In this document: positions 47,994 to 64,000 of the stretch, piece by piece
Numbering within the stretch: the first letter of the stretch is position 1
Layout of the letters: each line of letters starts with the position of its first letter
Assembly: GCF_021917145.1 (NCBI RefSeq)
Contig: NC_061063.1
Coordinates: forward strand, 7,454,876-7,518,875
Length of the DNA: 64,000 bases
Source of the DNA: Hypomesus transpacificus
Lineage: Eukaryota > Chordata > Actinopteri > Osmeriformes > Osmeridae
Direction: 5' to 3'
Translations under genes and position numbers: made by a program
The notes under the pieces: model-generated
What the model was told of the DNA's origin: nothing
Databases searched by the model: none
The model's input: the letters and a program-made list of their open reading frames with translations, nothing else

Positions 47994-49647
47994 ATGTCTG
48001 AGCAACAAATTGGAAACCCAGAGAGAGGTAGCAATGAAAGACCTTCGAACTATGAAGCCAATGCAGAACCTCAAATCCCTAGAAATAGTCAGGATGGTTC
48101 AGAGCTCCAGAGCACCGCTGAAGAAAAGGAAGAAAAGTGCCAGTCAGAAAATAAGGCCAGATTCAAGTGGAGAGAAAGCATGCCAGAGGGAGAGAGATGG
48201 ATGAAAGACGGTGTCGAGAAGATGGGAGAACACAGTGACGGCAGTCATGGATCAGTTCCCGATAATCAAGACATGAACCGTGATTACCCAGAGGACTGGA
48301 CCTCAGAAAAGGAAGCACCGTTTTTTTCTCCGCAAGTCAATATAGTGTGCCCTTCATGGAAGCAGGAGCTTCCACAAGAGAATGAGGAAGAACTTCCGGA
48401 GAAGCGTCCCCTGATGGAGCCACATACGACCACAATCTCACCAGTGCAATACTATTCTGAGTTGACAGAGGAGGACGACGACTTCACATGTAAGTCATTA
48501 TGGTTTTTCTCTCCTGAATGATGTCATCTATGTTCTGTAGGCAAAGATGGATGAACAATCAACTTTGGATACTTAACAGTGTAGGCACCCACAATGCTTT
48601 AAGTTATGTCATGCTCAATATAAGCAAATGTAACTGTACTAGCAGATTTTTAGCAGACAAAACATTTTAAAGTCACATGATGTAATTCTGGCTAGCAGCA
48701 AGTGAAGTGATAACACTTAACTGGTCATTTCTAATGTTTATATTTATTCTTCTGTTTAGACATATGTGACAGTGACAAGCTGAAGCTCAGTGTGGGTGTT
48801 GCTGTGGCTGCACTGCTCTTCCCTCTGCTGGTGTGGGGAGGCTATGCTTTCTTGCCTTTCGATGCCCCATTGCTCGACAGTGCCCCACTCAGGCTTGTGT
48901 ACACACTGCGCTGCTCCTTTTTCGCTATTGTTCCCATTATGCTGGGTAAGGTTGTTTTTATTAAAGCTATGTTTTTGGTTTGTTACACATTACAGTAGGA
49001 TTTGTATTATTATCAGTGTATACTGAACTGGTATCAGGTTACCCAAGCTAGCTCATTAATGTATATTTTCCCTCCCTCCTTGCTCGTGCTCAATCTCTCG
49101 CTCTCTCTCTCTCAGGTGTTATGGTGCAAGGGGTGGCTCGGTTGCGCTATGGTGCGCTGACCCCCCTGTATGACGGGAGGGTGGAGAGCAGGGAAGTGTT
49201 GGTGCACTGGCACTTCGTCAGCGACTCACTGGCCCTCTTCCTCTTCTACTTTTTGCTGTTGGCTGTCATGGCCACATACATCAGCCAGGACTTTCTAAAG
49301 ATAGTCCCTCTGTTGACTATTGTCTTCACTTTTGGCAGGTGTGTGTTTTCATCTTTTGTCCATGTCCTTATACGGAGGTTGTGTGTGACAACTTTTATTT
49401 TGTGCAAGTATGATATTTTGCCATTCTCACTTTGTTCTATCCCTTGTTCTGTAGGTTGATTTACTGGGTCTGTGTGTCTTTGGGCAGCAGTGTGAGAGGT
49501 TTGGGATTTGGTCTTTCCTTCTTCCCTGTGCTGGTCATGCTGGGAGCCAACCTCTACTTTGTCTGCTCATCACTCAGAGAAGGGGCCATCTTTGATGTGG
49601 CCCCGCCCACCACTGCCCCACCTCCCAGGCAGAGATGGTTTGGGTGA
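47994..49647 (+). CDS. tmem79: Transmembrane protein 79 (mattrin)
   Basis: Multi-pass membrane protein; in mammals it acts in epidermal lamellar granule trafficking and at endosomes. Coding exons: 47994-48489, 48760-48945, 49116-49338, 49455-49647, all in phase, 365 residues. The N-terminal ~165 residues are acidic, polar and apparently disordered. Five hydrophobic segments follow (LSVGVAVAALLFPLLVWGGY; SFFAIVPIMLGVMVQG; LALFLFYFLLLAVMATYI; IVPLLTIVFTFGRLIYW; GLSFFPVLVMLGANLYFVC). Family hallmarks are PLRLVYTLRCSFF, ISQDFLKIVPLLT and the RLIYW..GSSVRGLGFGLSF block. A non-coding first exon probably ends at 47456 and splices to 47789. AATAAA at 50182-50187. Confidence 0.93.
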
Positions 49648-50189
49648 GGAGTGGCGTTAAAAGGAATGTCCTCAAGAGGAAAAATGTGGGTGAAGTGTAA
49701 ATGAGTCTATACAGCATTAGAAATACTGGGGTTAAGGGGAGATGTTGCCAAAACACGCCAAACAACTATGATAATGTTTACTTGGTTCCAGATTGACTGA
49801 AGGCCTTTCTGGATTATTCATGTACTTCGGTATTGTAACAATAATTCAACATGCTATTTGTAAAGTAATTGATAAAATACAGTGCCATTGTTTTTAAGAG
49901 TGGTGAAGGAAATTAATGCTGAAATGAACTGATAAACGTGAATGAATAATGTAGATCACAACTTTTCAGATCAAACTTTCTTATGATAAATGTACAATGT
50001 AGTGTACATAGGGAATACGACAATACAGAAATTTCACATTTATGTATTTCATGTGATTTTTGTATCTCTATAACCATTGTCATGCTTGTGGCTACACACA
50101 ATTGAATTACAATTTCTTACGACTGAATTTGTTTTATTTTGTATGCTGCTATATAAAACAGATTGATGAAGCCATAAATTCAATAAAGC

Positions 50190-53178
50190 AATCAGAGGGT
50201 TTTGCTTTTTTATCAATTTTAAATGATGACAATAGAATATTTCACTCAATTTGTCTATTTAATATATAAAATACGGTAAAACATACGCCAAAAAAGGATA
50301 AGGTTTCAAGGGACTTGGATACTTTGGTACAACAAACACTTTTTTGTAAAAGCGGTATAGAATTTTAACATATCAGTGCATACTTTGTATATGAAAATAT
50401 ACACAAAATGTATATCATTCTCAAAAACAACAAAGTAAGTATTTCTTACAACAAAAACCCAAAGAAGATAGCGGAACACAATATATTAGCTATACTTTAT
50501 CTTGTGTATTTATGCTACATTTCTTCTGAGATATTTTACTCATTTGTGATGCATGTTGTTTATTTCTACTGTTTATTAACATGATTCTTTTTAAGTTTCT
50601 TATCCCATGCTTGTTTATTTTCAAATTAAAAATTTCAGTTTCCATCATTTTATAAATATATTCTGTCTTAATTTAAATTGCACCATCAACTGGGTATTTT
50701 CCTTCATTGCTTTTGCTAATACCACAATGACTGATCGTGCAATTTTAGTTGTATCATAGAAGGAAACCAGTCTGTATACAATAAGGTAGATTAAATAAAA
50801 AAGGTTGGCTATTCTACACAAAATAGCTGAAAAATAAGAGCTTCATCATAATAATAATATTATTATTACTAGTAATAAGACAATTTTTTTTCTTTTACCA
50901 GCACAAATAAACACTTGAAAAATAGTGAGATAAAAAAACAAACATTGTACACAAAAAACAGGGTTGTGGATATTTCATTGCTCATATAGATTGTCTTGAG
51001 ACTACATTGCTAGATTGGAAAGAGAAAGCTATTTGTACATTAACAATGTGAAGGCCAATCTAGGTGGTGTCACTTTAAATTGCCTATAAATGACCTGTTT
51101 TGTGCCACAAAGCTGTCAGAGCAAAACTTGTGTCGAAAAAAAGTGATTCTTGGTGTAATACAGAGCAATCATGCCAGCCTCGCACTGTACATCACACTGT
51201 GATCTGCACATTCATAGTGAATGCAGCCACTAGTTCAACTACTGGTGATGGCCACACACAGTGAACCCTGGAATTCCCATGTCAGGCACTGATATTAAAT
51301 CAGTTATTTCCAGGTGTCTGTTCAAAATGACACTCAGAATTTGGTATTCACATTTGAACATTTTGTAAGATTAAAACTTAAATAGCTGGTAACTAATTTT
51401 ACAGATGAAATGTTTTTCTTAAACATAATTCTATAATGTATGCAGTACTGTAGTTTCAAGTGTATCCTTACTGATCTGACTTTACAGAATTATGAAATTC
51501 AGACCTACAATAAAATGTAGTTAATTAATCCAACTATCTACGTGAATAATTCAAGTTGTGTCCATCATTTTCATCTTATTGTGGGATTGGGTTCAGTGTA
51601 TGTGGCAAAATAACATTATGACATCACAGCAGGCCTCTTAAGAATGAATGAGAGACAAAAAAAGTGCACACCATCAACACTAGCATTAAATAGGTTACTA
51701 AACAAGGTGACTTACCACCTAGTGCTGCAGGGCTCCTGCATTGTAGCTTGAACATATCAAATTACACTCATATGCAAACAGATCCACTGAGAATGAACAC
51801 ATTGCTTGTTTTAGGGATACCTACCAAAGTTTATGCAAATATATTCATATGTACACTTATCGTCCTCACCAATTGCTTTGCTGCCGACTGAGGCGGTAGA
51901 AAATATAGAATGTCTAGAATACTGTGTGTTCTTGTATTCTGCTGTAGAGGCTCTTCTGAAACATATCCAAGTGTTAAACAGAGCTAAGAGAACATCAAAG
52001 CTTTTGTACGATAGGTGTTTCATAAAAAAAATTGAATTGTTACTTATGAACAATCATCAACAGTCTCAACCTTCAAATCTATAATGCATCACTTAAAAGA
52101 CCAAACACTTCCCTAACCAGAGAAACCTATGTCATAAACAACTGTCTAAGAGTAAAAACCATTATGCGTTTTCTGATTTCAATTATCATTGGGGGCAAAT
52201 TCCTTAAAAAAAAATAAAAAAAAACATGACTTCAGGCATCGTCACCGAAAGCCAATTCAAAGCCTGGCATAAGTCAATTTGTCACGTTTTTGAGCATATT
52301 CTGTTTCTACAATGCTCCTTTTGCATGTGATGAGGCATTTGGCATTTTAGTACAAGAGGAGGTTGATGTCGGCACTCTGGCAATGAGTCTCTACTTGTTC
52401 TAGGCCTTGATGAGAGTGCTAGTTGACGACGGAGTGCTACCTGAGTCTTTGGCTGGGCTTGAATGTTGATGTTGGTGCACGCAGTTTGTCTGCCCTAACC
52501 GCAAAATCCTCGCAGCCCGCCTGGGTCTCTTTTCAACTGAGCCGAGTCATGCTTGCTGTCACCCCAAAAGCTGCCTTTTCACAGACAGTGCTGATTGAAA
52601 AAATTTTTTTAGAGCAGAACTGTTGAGTGAACGTGGCAGTTAGTCCTGTGAGAAGCTCAGTCTACAACCCAGTCCACTCCGAGCACAGATTAACACAGAT
52701 CATCACAGATTATACTGTCAATCAGCAGATGCAGCTCAAATTTAATACATAAAGTTGTTGACTGTGCGGTCTACAAGCGAAGACTTTCATCTGGTCTTAA
52801 CATCGATGAGCAATCAACCTTGGGAGATAATATGCACTCTTAATACACCTGTCCACACCATCAAATTAAACAACCATTTAAAAGACGGCATTCCGATTGT
52901 GTCCTCTTCATATTCAATGAGATACCTTGTTCGAAAAAAAACCCACACATATCTGGCTCAGCTTCTGAGTCCTGTGGGACTGACCGGGTAGGTGGATTTA
53001 TAGGTTTAGATGGAGGCCGAGAGGGGCTAGACCTTGTGTGGAAGTGAACAAATGGCAGTGTCAATGAGGTGGGATAAGTGGGAGGGTGTGAGAAGTGTCC
53101 GTGTCTATATGTATTTATACGTGTGGTGTCAGTGTTAATGGTGCTTTCAGGGATGAGGACGGTTTGGCATTGCTGCTT
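50190..53178 (-). other. mef2d: Probable mef2d 3'UTR
   Basis: About 3 kb without coding potential between the tmem79 polyadenylation signal and the mef2d stop codon (read from the minus strand). It is strongly AT-rich between about 50200 and 52250. Mammalian MEF2D has a long 3'UTR, so most of this is likely transcribed with mef2d. The exact end cannot be read; several minus-strand AATAAA-like sites exist. Confidence 0.5.
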
Positions 53179-60371
<7,193 letters not shown>

Positions 60372-63300
60372 AATGGCTGGTGGTGGCGGTGGACAGCGGG
60401 TCCAATACAACAGGGTAGTGCCTTCTCCTCAGCAGTAGAGAGGTGGAGTGTAGCCTACTCGCTTTTTCTGGGCCCCAAACACACTCATGAACACACGCAC
60501 ACCAGCGTCAAAAAACACTTGCAAAGTCAAGTACTCCTCTGCCCGGGGTCTACTGTGAAAGGGCAGAGGGGTTACTTTCTCCCTTTCAGCGTTGCAGGGA
60601 TGCAGATGGCAGGACTGGTATTAATTCATCGTGTGGTTAGGGGAGGCAAAGGTGGCCGCTTCCAAATGACTGTTGTCCGTGAGGAATCTTTCACTCCTAA
60701 AATAAAACAGAGCAGAATCCTATGATTATTACAGTGTGATTCACAAACGGAATGTAGACATTTTACAGACATGAGGATGGTGACACAATACTGTGTCAGA
60801 ATCTGTTCTGCATTCAGTACATTAGCATGTCAGCATAGTAAGGTGTTCTGACCTGTTTGAGCAGAACAAAGTGTAGCTTACATACACTCACTGTCACACA
60901 CACACATGTTCATGTCAACATAGACAAACTGGGAATAGGTGTATGTTGCCTATGTTCCACTAAAACATAAGGCATGCTAACTGTTGCTAATGTAGCTTTT
61001 CACATTCCATCTATAGAGCTAGGCAGTGGACAACCGAGAGACTGAAAGTTAGCGAACTAGTAAGAGACTGAAAGAACTAGTAAGATATCTAGGAGGGAAT
61101 TCCCATGCACAAGAACGTCATAGCAAGCTTTGGTCGCTGTGATAAGCGACTAAAAATATCTTTGTTCTCACGACACACATTTCTTCCTTCAGGGGTTTGT
61201 GATTGCACTCCCTGCTCTCTCAGACAAATGTGTTTTTTCCCCCAGAGTGAGCACTAGCATATTAGCACCTCCCCTAACTTGATTTCAGTGGTGAAGGAGG
61301 TGAGCGAGTGACATGCAGTAGATAAAGCAGTGGTGGATTATTTTACTTGAGTGACTTTGTCCCCATGGAAAAATGTGCCATGCAACAGTTGAGTGGACTG
61401 GAGACACAGGATGACAGAATGGCATAAAGGTAATTTTAGTGTTAAATAATCTTCGACATTTTAGGAGGCCAATTTTTCTCCAATGTTGCAGAAGACACTC
61501 GTAATATTGTTGGTTTCCATGGCAGCCCGCCATTCTCATTATCTAACACACCATTTCCCCTCCAACCTCCGCCACTTCCTGCCAAAGCCACAGGATCTGG
61601 AACAAATCTCATTCCTTTTCACCTTCCACACACACAATATGTTCACTCGCTCCAGCGCCGCTTCATTTCCGTTTAGAATATTTCACTGCAGACTCACAGA
61701 GAGAGCCCCAAGGCAGAGTTACCTTACACGACCCATCCACTCCAAACACAGGGCTTTTCCTGTCACAAGACCGTTGCTCAGCTAAAGGGTATGGTTTAGG
61801 TCCTCATCTCAACATGTTTTACTGTCCTCTTCGCAGAACCAGACCCAACAGTTGACATTCAACCAAGTATTTAAGTACGTTCAAGAAGTTGTATGTAGGC
61901 CATGTAGTATTGCTGTGCTCAGCTGTAGTGAACACCTTCAGTGGAACAGCCAATGACTCTACATGATTCTGGCTTAATCTGCCCAGATACTGTAGCTAAC
62001 CTCTAATCAGAGCCCACCTGTGACCCTTACATGTGTCCTACTACCTCCCCCTTTACAAAGCTTACCCACATGCTAGAACAGTTGGTACCATACCTTGTGT
62101 TTAACACCCTGCCCATCTCAGTTGTCCCCAAACACTCATACGCTAGGAACTGTACTATCTTAGATACTTGTTCAAAAATCTATTGGGCAATTTGAAGTTC
62201 TTCATCTGGCTTTACTTTAATTATTTAACCAGTCCTATTTCATCATCCCATGTAGAGTACAACTGCAAAGCAAGGAAATACTGTTGGCAATACAGCTGTA
62301 AAACTCTCCAGCTATGCCACAAGCCATCCAATAACACTACACTCATATATTCCCATGAACACAGCTTTGTGGCTATTATGTAAATGTTGTAGCGTTTCCT
62401 CTTTCAAGTCCCCGCTTTTCTGTGGGATCATTGTGAGGCCAGATGGAAAATATGCAAACTCATTTCTGTAGCTGTTGGTACAGCCCTTGTCATCCACAAA
62501 ATGCCTTCTTTTGGCATCAACGGGTGCTGGATAGTGAGGGCAAGTCCACACAGGAATCCCCCCCCCCCCCCAAATTGAGCAGAGCACATTGGGAAACACT
62601 CCAACACACGTTCACACAATGTTACTTGTTACAGGACATCAATGGGAAACATAGACAGACTGAGTGACTGGAATATTTATCAAGTTGGATTACAGAGTGA
62701 AAGGCACATCCTTACAGCTGATTACAACTGACAGAATGGAATGGTATGAAGAAGTATCATACAATAAATAATTGATCAAGAACCATAGGGATACATTACT
62801 TTCTGTTATTAAGACATGGGTGCATTCAAAAACACAGAAATACTAATGGTGCATTAGACACCTTTACTTAAAACTGCAACATACCACCTAGTCATGAAAA
62901 ACTGAAAATATCCACTCAAGTAGGGTAAACATTTCTTCAACTCTGTAAAGCACTGTCAGTTAACAATCTGTGACATCTCTGAGCATCAGAAGCACCCAGA
63001 GGGTCATTCCCTGTGATAATGTCCATTATCAAACATTACATATGCTCAGATTAGCACTTAATCTGTCTTTAAAGCCAATGGCACTCTATTAAGGGAAGCG
63101 AAGGACTTGGGTGGACATTAAAGTTGATTTGATATTTTTTTTTTCCGTGTCTACTACAAGTGATCAATTAAAAAAAACTCTTCATTCCCACTCTTCTAAA
63201 AATGAGATTGGGAAATGTCTTTTGAATAAATAATCAGAAATTTAGCAGCTAGACATGACCATGCGATCATCCATTACCATGTAGTGGATACACTATACAC

Positions 63301-64000
63301 TATAATGTCTACCATTGCATTGCTGCAGACAAATACAAATCGAGCTGTGAAACAGCCAAGTTATTCACGTAGTCCAATACTTCCATGTTGAAATCCTTGA
63401 TGGGTTACTTATGTCTCATTATAAACCGGCAAAATTATATCCAAATAGAAATGTGGCAATATGCATTAAGATATCATTTTTGTAGGAACCTCATTTTGTG
63501 TACAGGTTAGACTTTAGGCATTTGGATCAAGTGTAGATTGGCTGGAACAAGTATTTTCGGTAATGCTTGTGTCCAGCATTCTCTGCTGCCCTCTGCATTG
63601 CTAGCCCTCATTACTATAATTGAGTCCATCCTCCTTCTTCCTCTACAGGCGCTGATGGCTCAATTAGGATCTTGCTGGAGGACTGATCAGACGGCAGGCT
63701 AGATAATGTGGACATAGCTCGACTCATGCTGAGTCTACCAAAACCACCTCACTATGACACACAGTGATGCAAATATTTGTAGGGGCATGCTTTAAACTCA
63801 ATCTCAGTTCCAGAGACATTCATGAAAAGTTTAGGATTTTATGATTGCATCGATGTTGTGAAAAGACAGCTATAGATAAAATCCATCACCTATAGGTAAA
63901 ATGAAGCTTTCCTTAAATTCCCACAAATCATTTGCTAACTGTGTTTATAATTCAGTATTCATCAAATACCTCAAATGTGGGGGAGGGTGAGTGCAATAAT
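60372..64000. other. mef2d 5' region, no gene recognised
   Basis: Upstream of the mef2d start codon on the minus strand. Contains the 5' leader, then unique sequence with short CA repeats and a poly-C run near 62560. Open frames are short, lack family signatures and lack plausible splice partners. It is most likely 5'-UTR intron or upstream regulatory sequence of mef2d. Confidence 0.45.

Noticed and set aside
48010..48204. Second reading frame overlapping tmem79 exon 2
   Set aside because: It is an out-of-frame shadow; the 47994 frame joins in phase to four exons of a recognisable membrane protein.
60400..64000. Short open frames upstream of mef2d
   Set aside because: None exceeds about 100 codons, none shows a family motif or consistent splice phase.

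Overview
The window is vertebrate nuclear DNA, almost certainly from a teleost fish. Genes are split into many short exons with GT-AG introns, introns are full of CA/GA microsatellites, and there are tRNA-headed SINEs, palindromic MITEs and a LINE remnant. All exon boundaries below were read by hand from splice sites and reading-frame continuity. No alignment was run.

Layout: (1) 389-16887 (+), arhgef2 (GEF-H1), a Rho GEF with C1, DH, PH and coiled-coil parts, two alternative 5' starts and a 3'UTR to about 17.8 kb. (2) 20479-32267 (+), tpm3 tropomyosin with a complete alternative exon set (1a/1b, 6a/6b, 9a/9d), giving exactly 284- and 248-residue proteins. (3) 34267-40366 (+), a secreted protein I cannot name: signal peptide, a cysteine-containing N-terminal part that resembles ZP-N modules of egg-coat proteins, and a giant last exon with Thr-rich minisatellite tracts and about 18 copies of a short aromatic/Cys motif. 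A 784-bp transposon lies in its second intron. (4) 41270-46516 (-), msto1 (misato), 14 exons, first intron apparently GC-AG. (5) 47994-49647 (+), tmem79 (mattrin), head-to-head with msto1. (6) 53179-60371 (-), mef2d, 12 coding exons including the beta exon and two in-frame cassette exons I do not recognise. 60372-64000 and 1-388 hold no recognisable gene of their own; they are probably 5' intron or flank of mef2d and arhgef2.

Human ARHGEF2, TPM3, MSTO1, TMEM79 and MEF2D all lie in 1q21.3-q22, so this is a conserved linkage block with gene 3 as the unexplained resident. The genes do not form one pathway. arhgef2, tpm3 and mef2d share cytoskeleton and muscle themes, but the linkage is ancestral, not operon-like.

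Most worth a second look: gene 3 and its repeat grammar; the frameshift in its last repeat tract; the small transposon carrying the 5' ends of two inward-facing genes (a Cys-rich one and a RecQ-like helicase); the extra mef2d cassette exons; and the hairpin elements at 18.3 kb and 43.3 kb.
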